64,000 bases of DNA, taken from assembly GCA_012295275.1 (NCBI GenBank), contig CM022665.1, forward strand, positions 33,777,022-33,841,021, read 5' to 3'. Position 1 is the stretch's first letter, and each line of letters begins with the position of its first letter. The position numbers and the translations under genes were made by a program. The notes below the pieces were generated by a model. The model was not told where the DNA came from. It searched no databases and saw only the letters and a list, made by a program, of their open reading frames with translations. The stretch is from Chrysomallon squamiferum. Its lineage: Eukaryota > Mollusca > Gastropoda > Neomphalida > Peltospiridae. Shown here piece by piece: positions 1-12,689 of the stretch.

Positions 1-2157
1 AAAGGTTAAAGCTAATGTTCTAATGTTTTATTTCCCTTTCTAATTGTGTTTTTACTCAGATAAAAGCATTTACATACACACTTCACCATGATCTTTATCA
101 TCACTATCATCCATTATACACAAATATATTAAAAACATATAATACAATAATATTCTTGTTTTCCTTTAAGTAGCTTGTGTAACTTAAAACGATATTTCCA
201 AAAATAGAGTCAAAAATAAATTTTAAAACATTAGTATTTTACATTCCATCTCATACAAAACCTGTTTAAACAGATATTTTATAAACATTATCAAAGCTTT
301 CAGACATAAATCAATAAATTAGTATTTTGCTAAATGTTATTATCTCCACTTTAATAATAATAAAAAATACAATAATATTTGGAAGCAAAGTTAAAGGGCA
401 GACATAAATAATTAATTTTATGATGCAGACTTATTTCCACTTTCAGTGGCTAAATGAGCTTCAGTTTAATTTTTACGTCTCTGAAAACAAGACATAAAAA
501 GAGCTTTACAGAATAAAGATAAAATTTTAACAGTATTCTTCAAAGTAAGAAAAAACTGCAAAGCCAAATAAAATGGATAATGGTTTTAGTCCATGCAAAG
601 TTTGACTGTAAATTCCTGTTAGCTATACAAAAGAAAACAAAAAACAAATCTAAATACATAGTGCATATTTCTCAGTTCATCAGTGGCTATTATTTAAAGT
701 TAAATTATAAATACATTTTATTAGATTTATATATGGCTCAGTAGATGATATATTTGTGTGCTAAGCTCTGGAAACATTTATGTATTAATTATAAATAGGT
801 AATATAATACATGTTAGAGATACCTCACTTTATCACTAGTTTTAATTGTAAAATTAATGTAGTTCCATTTTTGTTCCAAAAGGTTTTTAAAGATGATGAT
901 TAAATGCACATAGCTTTGCATCTTTAGCCATATAGAATGTTGAGATTCTTTTATCAGAAATTATGAGCCTTAGGCTTAAAATACTTCTTGACTTCATAAT
1001 TTGGTAAATGACCTTCAAATGTCCTTTTCTTGTAGACTAACTAAATGTCCTTGAATGAACCTTGTTTTCTTGTTAATACATATATTTAATGTCCTTGACA
1101 TAAAATTCAAGGCAATATTCAGTTTGTCAGTTAGGTATTTCAAACACAGTGACTTTATATGAGAATAGATGATTGCATTACAAATGATGAAATGATTATG
1201 TTTTATCTTGTTGATGAGATACAGTGCAAAAGTCAGTTTTTCTAAATCTGATCATCTTGAAATCTGCATATGTAGACATAAATCATTGTGATTCTTGCAT
1301 TGTTGTCCTCAGTCTTCTTAGTACAATGTCAGACTCGTAAAAGATTAAACAGTTGATTGAGATAAACAGACATGACTTTATTTAATTTTGCCAGTAGTGA
1401 AACTTGTATGCTCTTCATTGATCACTATTGGAACCTGTTTGTAAAATAACTTTATTTTACCTTAATGTGTACTTTTATTATCACTTATGTAAAATTTATT
1501 ACATTGTAAGTGAAACTTCCAGAATATGTTTGATGTTAATGCAGATTTCTTCAACCACTACATTAATGGAAAAAAATGGTACTGTGTAGATTTGGAAAAA
1601 ATGGCACCCTCTTTATTTTTTTCAGTATAGTTGCTTTGTTAAAAAAATGTAAAAGTATTTTTGAAAATACTGTTTATTCATACAATATTGTTACATATAT
1701 AGCATCACTCAGCTACTTGGTTTTGTTTACAAAGTTCAATATTATATCAGAGTTTAATATTATACATATACACATACATATACACACACATATATATACA
1801 CAGATTCATACATATGTATATATATAGATGCACTAGAACGTTCTTGCCTACAGACACGTTCATAGAGATGTATCTAATTTAAATATGCATACCACAGTTA
1901 AAATATCCTCCAGAATGATTTCATTTTTACATTAGGTACATCTGTATGAATGTGTCTATATGTATGAATGTACTCATTCATCTGTGCATGTGTGAAAGAT
2001 ACGTGTGTGTGTGTGTGTGTGTTTATAGGGGACATACTTATCCTTTTACTGGAATTGACCTTTGAATAGTGACCATTATGCTACTGTATAGAGACCATTA
2101 ACATTATAGAACAGAAACCAAGCAGCCTTGAGTATAGGCCAAGTCTTTTACTCATAA
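1..2157. other. AT-rich non-coding stretch
   Basis: I see no exon with supporting homology or coding character here. The stretch holds A/T-rich sequence, a CA/TA-rich patch near 1,760-1,825 and a pure GT microsatellite at 2,002-2,022. The PH-domain exons of the phospholipase C-beta gene that starts to be visible at 6,398 were looked for and not found, so this may be intron of that gene or intergenic spacer. Confidence 0.6.
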
Positions 2158-2660
2158 GACCAGTTCTGGTTGCATTCCATGTCAGGGTTTGACTGTAGAG
2201 AACACATCAGTGATTTACCATTATTAACTATAGATGAAGGAGAAAAATTTGCCTTGCCTCCATTAACACTCTTGTCTGATCAAGACACTTGTCATTTTGT
2301 AAAAGCAGTAAATCATGAGAAAAGAAATTTTCTTTCATTTCCCAAAACATCCATTACTGGTGTGGAAGTTAGGCAGCCAAGTACATCAGTTTCCATTAGT
2401 GGTCAGATTATTTACATTGCTCCTGACACTTTGAAAGATTTAAATACAAGAAAGAAAGAAATGTTCAGTCCACCATCACCTCATTAATCTCTGTTAGTTG
2501 TAAGAAGGTAATGTCACAACCATATGGCATTGATGGTGTTAGTTATGTAAGAACTATCAGAGAGAGATTCTGTATTTGCCCTATGGGTGTTCAGTTACAA
2601 AAAGGTAATATAGAACCTACATGGTACAGACATACATGTTTAGAAAAATTAATCTCTTAA
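2158..2660 (+). pseudogene. unidentified coding-like fragment, frame broken
   Basis: One frame is open from 2,158 to a stop at 2,485-2,487 and reads as ordinary protein (for example LTIDEGEKFALPPLTLL and ITGVEVRQPSTSVSISGQ). A second frame then carries protein-like sequence to a stop at 2,658-2,660 (MSQPYGIDGVSYVRTIRER, then FCICPMGVQLQKGNIEPTWY). The two parts need a frame change around 2,440-2,480, so I read this as one decayed coding segment rather than two genes. A possible acceptor (CATGTCAG) ends at 2,183 and AAG-GTAATG near 2,506 could be a donor, so real exons of an unknown gene remain possible. I do not recognise the family; it could be transposon-derived. Confidence 0.4.
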
Positions 2661-4229
2661 CTATAGATTTTTAAATTCTCATTTTTTCAATCTCTTTTAA
2701 AGTAATATTAGTAGTTATAAAGCATGGATTTCCCATTTTGTCATTTTCTATAACTAGAAGGAATAGATTTATCATTTATCAGTTATTGTTGAAAACTAAA
2801 TGGAAAAATGTTTTTTACTTTATCTTATTGGATAATTTGATGTTAGTTACACAAAAATTAGCAGGTTTTGACACATACATATTAATTATTAGGATTACTT
2901 AAAGCAGATCAAATTTCCATATACCTGTATAGCTTTGATATTACTTTGTATGGTGTGAGTTACCATGTTTCACATTTCATATGATTTAAGAATTTCATAT
3001 ATTTAACAAAAATAATTAACTAAATTTAATTGATCAATATAAATAATAATAATTTCAGCAAAAACAATAGTTTATTTTTCTCTTTTATTATTTTTATTTA
3101 TTTTATTTTGATAAATTTATTCATTCATTCATTCATTAATATAAGTACATTCTCAAAATGTTCCTGTTTTCAAAAACTGATCTAAATATGTATTGTTAAA
3201 TACAATAACCACTATAGATGTAATGAAAGACAATAGAAATTTAAACTCGTTAAAGTTTGTAAATGTAGTGTTTCTGTGTTAAAGTGTACACTTACAAAAA
3301 TGTTAAGTGCATGATCTTGTGGTTTGTTTGTATCCTTAGTCATCTTACATTAACAACTCCAATTACACTAAGAAATGATACATTAAATGTGAGTCTTTGA
3401 TTAGATGAATTGAGACAATAAATCTTAGCATGCTAGTGTAGAGAATAGATTAGATTCCAGTATTTTTCTTTTTTACAGTTTACTGGAGATAAATATTTTA
3501 TGTATTTTTGTTTTTTCAATTTTTTTAATCTAAAAAATACTGTCATTTTAATATTATTTTATTTTATTTTGTTATATTATCTATCTATCTATCTGTCTGT
3601 CTATATCTGTGTATATATGTGAGTGTATATTTATGTATATATATATATATACATGTGTGTGTGTGTGTGTGTGTATCAAAAATGTGTTTTGTTTTTGGAA
3701 TACTACTTTTGTGATGTCATAAATAAATAGTTTTTCTGTTATCAAAGAATGTATGTAGAAATTTATAATGACAATAGACTGCTGCTACTTTAAACTTAAT
3801 ATTATTCTGTCCTATCATCCAAAACCATAAATAGAACATTTATAACTGACATTAAAAAAAACAAAATAAAAATACAGATCATTTCTGGATCTGTGTTGTG
3901 GTTTATTAAAAACAGCAGGTCATTTTATTTATTTTATTCATAACAGATCATGTTTTGAATAAGTTGTAGTTCAGTGGTAGATCTCTTTGCCAAGACATAA
4001 AGGGGTTTCTCCTTAATATGTTGATTTGGCTATTTTATATTTTATAGTTCATCAGTGACCTTTCCTAACTATGGGAAGGTGCATATACAAAATAATTTGC
4101 CTCTAACAAATAAGAATTTGCTGGATTGGTGGCTTTAAATTTCATATCTCACATAGTTGTTTATGATAAAATACACATGATTGATATATAGTGAGAAAGT
4201 TTAATATGAAATGAAATAAACACAACCAG
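2661..4229. other. AT-rich non-coding stretch
   Basis: No gene seen. It contains a short ATTC tandem near 3,119-3,137 and a compound microsatellite at about 3,580-3,675. Confidence 0.6.
3580..3675. repeat. compound microsatellite (ATCT / GTCT / TA / TG)
   Basis: ATCT units pass into GTCT, then TA-rich sequence with interruptions and a terminal TG run (3,653-3,674). It is simple-sequence DNA only, with no coding content. Confidence 0.9.
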
Positions 4230-4875
4230 TAGCCACTTGGCTTTCATGGCAGGAATTTTAATCCGAAGTGGGACTGGTAAACAGGCTTATTTGTGATTCT
4301 GGCATTCCTGAATCTGGCAGTGAGATTATAACACATCTTAATTGGACACACCAGTTGTTCCATTTCTGGCAGTTTATTTCTCACCCTTACTAACTGGTGT
4401 TCCGTCACCTTAATTGATGGAACATCACCTTAATTGATGTACTTTTCTTAAACAGTATTTTGTCCATAATTTGAAAGCACATTCAGTCATACTTTACACA
4501 AGAAATGTCCCAGAAAACACTCCACCGCAAGCTGACAAGTAGGAAGCCGTGTCCTGGGTACACATGACGTACTGCAATCCCAGCTGTACAGCTTGTGCTT
4601 GTCTTCTGGTAGTATTTCCTGTCTCCAAATTTTACTGAGATATAACATTAATTTCATGTCTCCAAACATTAATTTTCTTGCAGTCTCTATTCCAGCTCAC
4701 CTCTGCTCTTCACTGCTCATTAAGGTTAATCTTGTTAAACGCCCCATCTGTTCTTCACACATCTCCTTATCCCCATGCGTCTAAATTGACCTTAATTGCT
4801 CACCCAGTTTTCCCATTTCTGGAAGCAGATTAGAACACCTCACCACTTACCTAATCTGGGGACTGCCAGTTTTGG
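4230..4875. repeat. GC-richer block with imperfect internal repeats
   Basis: This patch is richer in G+C than its surroundings and repeats its own phrases. CACCTTAATTGATG occurs twice in a row near 4,408-4,440. The phrase CCATTTCTGG with nearby ACACCAGT/CACCCAGT, AGATTA and ACACCTCA/ACACATCT occurs near 4,310-4,375 and again near 4,800-4,845. It looks like an old tandemly organised repeat. I cannot name the family. The short open frames across it on both strands show no conserved motif. Confidence 0.4.
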
Positions 4876-5919
4876 GAACATACCGGTAAACAATGTATTT
4901 TACATAGGGTGGCCATTTCCTTATTTCCAAAAAGAAAAATATTTCTAGAAAATAATTTTTAGCCTAAATTAAACATATTGAAATATAAAAAGTTGTATAA
5001 AATATACAAAATATGCTTTGAAGTGTGTATTTGTAACATCACTATTCTGTAGTTGGTGTATGTCAGTTGGCTACAAACTCCAATGCAGCCACTGAGATGC
5101 AGGGTAATAGCAAAAAGTACCTTTTTGTCACACACCTATGTAAGGAAAATTATATAAAAACAACAGACAAATCAACTTCCATCTTGAGGTGGTACAGTCT
5201 GCAAGACAGAATGCTTAAAAGCAGAATGTCTGGCCAGCCTAATTCTACACTGTATGCTCATATAGATATGATTTTAAATTTGGAGGAATTGTGGCAGCCA
5301 GGAGTCACAAGGGGAGAAATGTGACCTGGGACACTGAGAATCATTTTCTAGATGTTGCATGAATTTTGATTAGCATTAAAATGTGTTTGTATGATGTTAA
5401 GCATTTATTCATTCAACCACTGATCTATCACTCTAACCATCTTTATTTATTCATTTATTTATAAGGATTATTTTTTGTTCTTACATATGCCACAGATTTA
5501 CAGCCATTTTTAATCTTTTGTTTCACATTAAACACAAAAAGCAGTCTCTGCAATTTATTTCTAAATCAAACTTTTGTGAGATCCCTATCTCAGTATGTTA
5601 ATGTTTTGTTTTTATAGTTCCTCTCATTCACCTGCAGGAAATCTAGCTCCTGAATTTTTGGTGACATTTCATTGACTTTCTCATAAACCTGAAGTCAAAT
5701 ACGTCCATTTCCTGCTGATCATGTCAGTTATTTCCCTTTTCAGATACTTCTTTTTAAGAGAAGACGCTAAAATGAATATTGACCAGTCTTTTATGTTTGA
5801 TTTGTTCTTTTGAATTTTGATCCTCATTTCTGATAAAAAAAAAAATTAATGTTATTTTTCACAAGTTATTGTTGAATGTTATTTTTATAGCAGATGTTTA
5901 TTACTGTCTGTGTAATGTT

Positions 5920-5952
<33 letters not shown>

Positions 5953-6397
5953 AAATATATATATATTTTTTTATTTATTTGTTTGCTTATGTTTTCATTA
6001 ATTTTCATGTTTATCAATTTTTTCTCTAAATTTATTTATAAATGTCATTAATTTTATTTATTGAAATTTTTTTTTTTTACATAATTTTAAGTTTAAATTT
6101 TGTTTGAGCAAATATTCATTAAATTATGTATTTGCTTATTTTTCATTTTAAATGCATTCTTGTAATGTTTGTTTTTTTAGTTTAATGAATTTTTAGTTTA
6201 GTTTATTTTTTAATTTTTACTTCAAATTTCAGTTTCTGGAGAAAATAAAAGTAGAAAAAAAAACCATTTAAATTATTTTTTATATTATCATTAACAAAGA
6301 ATCCATTGCTTCAAATACATGCCTACAGTAAACTATGAATTGATTTTGTTTTAATTTTCCCTTGCACTGTGTGTACATTTGATATTTTGTTTTTCAG
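4876..6397. other. AT-rich stretch upstream of first visible PLC-beta exon
   Basis: Probably intron of the phospholipase C-beta gene. It holds a CA microsatellite (5,922-5,952) and many poly-T runs. An open frame at 5,067-5,324 starts with TTG, lacks any recognised motif and is not supported as a gene, though its composition is slightly less AT-rich than the flanks. Confidence 0.5.
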
Positions 6398-6498
6398 AAT
6401 GGAAATATTGACCCATACAAGTTGACATTTGAGCAGTATTTCAATTTCTACCGTCATCTCACTGGAAGAACAGAAGTGGACAAAATATTTGATGAAAT
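6398..6498 (+). CDS. PLC-beta exon: EF-hand region, part 1
   Basis: Begins after TTTTCAG, reads [15 protein letters not shown] and TEVDKIFDE, and ends in phase 2 before GTATGT. It matches the EF-hand-like region preceding GAK(S/K)KPYLTV in PLC-beta proteins. This is the first exon I can assign to the gene. Confidence 0.88.
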
Positions 6499-9400
6499 GT
6501 ATGTCCATTTAATTAAAACAATTAATTATTTCTCTACTGGAATTTAATGACTGACTACAAACAAGTAATTCATCTGTTCACTCAAAGCAAAGAAAAAGAA
6601 AAGATCTTTAATTAAATTGTCATTTATTATCTTTTCTGTTTAATATGATATTAAAGATACTTATAAACGTACAGGTGGTTAAATTGTGGTTCAGCTGAAA
6701 GGGATATCTCCTGTTAATAATCACTAAAAGTATTTTTCATTCATTTAAAGGGCTCATAATATTCATAAGAAGCAAATTTCTCTTCTTAAGGTGCTGTTTT
6801 CTTTCTCTTTTTAAATGTTTTTTTGTTGTTTTCTGAATTCTTTGATTTTTTTTTAATTATTAATATTTGTATGTATATAAATTGTGTGTGTGAGTGTAAT
6901 TAATAACTTAGTAACTGAATCTTGCACATTACTTAACAATAGATTTAACAAATAATTAAATTCATACTCTATTTACATATATATATTTATATGTGTTTTG
7001 AACTGGTAAAATCAGTTACTTTTGTCTAAATTTATTAAGCCCCATTGTGAAATAAAATAATTAGAATAAGCTATATTAGGCTTTATTATTAGATTTAATC
7101 CACATGCTGACATACCCAGTACGCACTCCCTCTGTTATGCAGTAATATAATTAATGTAATTTTCAAAACTGTATCAAAGTCGAAATGTCTTCCTTTCTTA
7201 AAATTTTGGTCAGTTCCTGGATGCGGCTGGCTTACTTCCAGAACGTGCCAAAGACACTGGGTTTGACAAACAGTTGGATTAAATGTAGTTTTCATAGAAA
7301 ACAGTTTGAGACATTTAAAAACAAAATGTTGATGAATTGGGTTAATCTGCTTCTGGTTTAGACAGAATGGAATATGTTAACTGCTGGTCTTTCTTTGTAT
7401 GCTTGCAGCCCAATGGTTAGAGAACTTGTCTGACGCATTATTGATTTAAGGATCACTAGTTCATTGACGGTTTCTTGTTCTAGCTAATGCTGGTTTATTT
7501 TATACCATGGTTTATGCATTCCTGCCTATAGAATGAGGGATGTAAAAGATTCTTTGTTGCAGGTTGATATGAATAATCATTATGTGGCAGCAGCAGGTTG
7601 TCTTTTATATCATTATTAAAAACATATTTAAAAATGTACTTGAAAAAAGAGGTATTGAGAGAAATCTTTTAAAAAATGTATACATTATTGTTTTAATTAT
7701 GTGAATACAAAAATGTTCTTCAGATTCAAAGAGTAGCTGAAATGTGCATACTGTTTCACTTATTATCCATTCAAAACAGAAATCTGTAACATTTAAAAAT
7801 CAGAATGAAAACAAAATCATCATAGTCAGAATACTTGAAATTGGTTTTATCTCAATTTTTTGTTTTTAAATATTCTTGACAAATAAATTTGACATTTAAA
7901 AATTGATTTTTCTTCTTAAATTTTAAAGAAAACAACTCCAAAATGAACACATGGAAAAAGAGACAAAAAAAAATGATTGATTATAATTTTAGTAATTTAA
8001 GAAAAAAAAATGAATCCACTGTCATATCATTGAGTCTTGTAGACAGTGCAAAGGTTTGTATCACAAAAATTAATAATAATAATGAACTACAGATTGATAT
8101 TTGACACCACCAGAATTAAATGTAGAATGTCATAAGACTGAAATATTTCAGGATTTTAAGTGCATGGTAAATGTGCATTGTAGAAGATAAATACAAATTG
8201 ATTTTAGCCTTCCAATTTTTGGACATTTTTTTTATTTTTAAAAATAGAGCCTGTGCAAAAATGTAAATAATTTGGTAATAAATTTGTTCAGTTGAATATG
8301 TGCAAATATTAGTATTTATTTATTTATGCATTCATTCATTTTTTTCTTTTCTTTTTTTTTTTTTTTTCATTTTTTTAATATATATTTTTTTTAACTTATA
8401 TAGATAGATACAAAATTTTATTGTTTCTTAAGCTTTTTTTTTCTGGAATCCAAATTAAGAATTCAAATTAATTTATTCTGATATTTTTTGATCGGCTGAA
8501 TAAACAATTTTAAATATAAGAATTTAGAATTAATGTAATATTTGACAAATTATTAATATTTGTTGTTATATGTGGGGTTTTTGTTTGTTTTGGTTTTTCA
8601 GTTGATGTAGTTTTAGATTGTTATTTGTTGTTTTTGCTATTTTATTCTTTAAAGAACATGATAATAACAGTGTCCTCCCCTTAGATAACAAACAAAATCT
8701 TGCTACTGAAAACCTTTAATTTGCTATTTCATATATTTCTTTAATTTAATTTATTGCATTGCAGTGTATAGTATTGTTATATATTATTTTATTTTATTCC
8801 ACATTGATTTGATTACATTGGATATATCAGTTTAGTTCAGTTTAGTTCAGTTTTGTTTTGTTTTATAATTTATTTTCTTATTAACAGTGGAGCAAAGAAG
8901 AAGCCATACCTAACTGTTGAACAGTTTCAAGAGTTTCTGAACAAACATCAGCGAGATCCTCGACTTAATGAGATCCTGTACCCATTTTATACCAAGGAAC
9001 AAGCTCAGGCCCTAATTGACACATATGAAACCAAGCATGGAATGGCTGCAAAAGGTTTGTTGTTAGCACATCAAAGTATCTTTTACAGATATGTAGCTAA
9101 TAGAAGTATTCTCTTTCACTTAATAACATTTTCTTAATAATGACTATTTTGCAGTTTAAAACAGGTGGTTTGTTGCATTAGTGTGTATTCTGAGAATTTT
9201 ATGGTTATTATGGAATTGCAGTTTGGAGCCTACAGGCATGGAAAAACCTGATTGTTTCCTAACTGATATAATTAATAATGATAATTAAACAAATTACTAA
9301 ATTTATGTTAAAGGATTTTTAATACAGAGAATATTTTGATAAACTGTAAAAGTATGAAATGTATTCATGTATGTGTGCTTCTGTGTTTGTGTGTGCTAGT

Positions 9401-12400
9401 ATGTGTGTATGTGTGCAAATGAGTATGTGTGTTCATGTGCACATACATTTATACATGAATATATATGTATATACACTGTTTTTAGTGAATGTATTTTCTG
9501 TTAAAATATCTTAAGGAAATTGTTTTTATAACTGTTTTTTCCTGTTTTCTTGTTTCCAGAAAAAGGTAAGATTGTGCACCAGTGACAAAATACTATATTA
9601 TAGTTTTGGCTTATATATGCATGTGAGGTTTAAACAAATATATTTTTATATTTTTGTGTGAATGTTCATTTACCATGTTGCTTTATGTATATATAACCAA
9701 TTTTTTTTTTTTCTTTCTTTTTTTTTCAAATTAATTCTGTGTGTATAGAATGTTTTATTTTCATTTTATTACTGTATTTTCATAACATGCATTTATTTTA
9801 GTTGATCTATTTACAGTTATTTCAGTTTATTTAAATTTGATTGTATCCAAATTACAGATTATCACACTTGGTTAATGATAGGATTGGTCACATCAGAAAA
9901 ATATAATTCCTTTTTTATAAATAGATCTCTAAGCTAATGTGTTGTATGCACATATGCAGAGTTTAAAATATAAGAAATATATAAAGATTAACATTACTTA
10001 ACACTGATATGAAATACAGATATAAATATAGTTTTAGTGTTGTCTAATAATATATAGATTCTAAATGCAGTGTGTTTATCTGGTGTGTAATTTAGATATA
10101 CAATATAGCATTTAACTTGTGTGAGATTTACATACAAAATACAGTGATACCTCGAGTTACATGTGCTGCAGCTTACAAGTTTTCCGAGTTATGAACAGTC
10201 ACTTGGTCGATTTTTTGCTTTGATTTGCGAGCCAAAATCTGAGTTACGAGTGAGCTTCAGAAACACCGCCGCTAGTTGATGCAACGAACAACACAACATC
10301 CGCCCAGCATCCCACGACTCACTCATTTACTTCAGTTGGAAACATCTTTGTTGTGTTGTGCTTGCATTTTGTGCAATGTTTTGACAAATTTCCATGGATC
10401 CTAAGAAAGTGAGTGCAAAGGACAATGCTGAGAAGAAGAAGCAGATGATGTCCATTGAATTAAAGCATGAAATATAGAAAAACACAAATGAGGTGTGCAT
10501 GTAGTCCACTTGGCTAGTCAGTACGAGCATAGTACTTCTACGATGTGTACCACACTGAAGCAGAAAGAAGGAGTCAATAAAGGCTTATCTCCAGCAAAAG
10601 GCATTAAAATAATTTCTAAGCTGTAGACCTCTGTCCATGAAAAGATGGAAAAACCCTAACCTTGTACACTTTACAAAACCAATTTATTTCTTTACATTCT
10701 CTTTTATTTTGTTATAATACAATGTTATTCATTAATACATTTTTCTTATTTAAAGACATATGAAAAAAATTGGGGTTGCTTTTTTGGGGGGACAGAACGG
10801 ATTAATGGTATTTCAATTAATTTCACTTGGGAAAATATATTTGATATATGAGCAAATTGAGTTAGAGCTCAGTCATGGAACAAATTAAACTCGTAAGTCA
10901 AGGTACCACTGTATAGCATTTAACTGATGTGAAATTTAGATATAAAATATAGCATTTAACTGATATGAAATTTAAACATAAAATGCAGTGTTCTAATGAT
11001 ACAGAATTTAGATATAAATATAGTTTAACTGTGAAGTATAGATACAAATGTAATAAATAAAGATTTATTTGATATAAAATTCATATTAAGAAAACTTGAT
11101 TAGGCCACTATTCATTGTATAATGACATCAGATTGTAATATAACAAATACTGTGATTTCAAATATAGATATAAAATATAGTGACAAGAGTCATAATTTAC
11201 CAGTCATGATACATGTGCTGTAACAAGTATAACTCTTATCAACAGCTTATTTTGTTCTGTGAAGCAAGCACTAACATAGAATATTTAAAATCTGAAAATA
11301 ATCTACTGTTTCAATTGCTTATTATTAACTAACTGTAAAACTGCTAAAAAAAAAATTCTCCATTCTCTCTAAAATAAGAATTTGAATTATTTTTAATAAT
11401 AGTTTTATTAATTTATTTGCTTATTAACTAAGAAAAGGTAAGCTAAAGTTTACCAACTTCATTAAAAACAAAATAAAAAACATAAAAGCTACATTTTTAA
11501 TAATTACATTAGTTATTGTTTGTTTCATTTGTTGTTTTTATTTTTGTATTTGTTTTTTTTTATGTTAAAAGAATTTAAAAAAATAATGCAATGTAGATTT
11601 TAGAAACAGTAATAATTTTATATTTTTTATTTTAAGAACGACAATATAAAATTCTGAGATAAATTAACATTATAAATAAATTCTTTATATAAAACTGATA
11701 CCAGTATGCATAGACAATTTTCAAAATGTGATTTATAATTCATTATAATGTACATCTAAACCTTTTCCAGGGAGACAACTCCAAAACTGAAAATAATGGC
11801 ATTGAAGTCTTTCAAGGAAGATAACTGATATTTTACTTGAGAAAAATAATGACCCAAAACAAAGAAAATAAAACAGATGATGTTAAAACAGATAATATCA
11901 GGGAGAATTATTATTTTTGTTTTGTTTTTTTGTTTTTAAACAACTAAGAGGCAAGTAAAAGTAAGCCATAATAATAATTTCCCAAGAACTATGTTTTTTT
12001 TACCTATAATAGATAAATAAACTTTTAAGACGAAACATTAAAGTCATGCCTTGGAATTGAATTGTTTTTGGCTATGGATACAGTTATCGATTAGGACAGT
12101 ATTTTATTGGCAAGTAAAGGGTGAAATTTACTCTCAGAAGAAAAAGAGGTATAAAGCATTTGTCATTTAATGATTTAAAAAAATCTTTCTTAACTTTTTT
12201 TATTAAAAGAACATTGTTGTAGATGGCATTTAGAAAGTTTTCTTGAGTTCTGAAATTTAAAAAATATATTTTAAATATCATTAATTAATACACATTTATT
12301 ACACAGTAAGGTATATATTTGATGTCCCAGTGAATTTTGTTAATTTGTTAGAGAGCATGATTCCATTATGTTTGATAGCAAAATTCATTGTTTCATTTTT

Positions 12401-12636
12401 AAATTGTTCACTTGAAATTTTTTGCTATTAGATTTTTTTTTTTTTTTCAAAGGAATGTCTTTGTTTATAGTTTAGTTCTATGTTACTATAGTTTTACTGT
12501 TGCATTAAACTAAGTGTTTCTATAATTACATGACTTAGATGATGAAAAAACATATTAATAACACAAGACCCAGTCTAGTAAAGATGTAGATTTACTCTAA
12601 TTAATAGGAACAGTGATGATAATAATAATAAAAGTA

Positions 12637-12689
<53 letters not shown>

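Noticed and set aside
5067-5324. 85-codon frame starting with TTG
   Set aside because: No motif, no splice context, rare start codon; left as non-coding.
7403-7480. A functional tRNA gene
   Set aside because: Box-like sequences are degenerate and followed by a SINE body; no cloverleaf with paired stems could be drawn.
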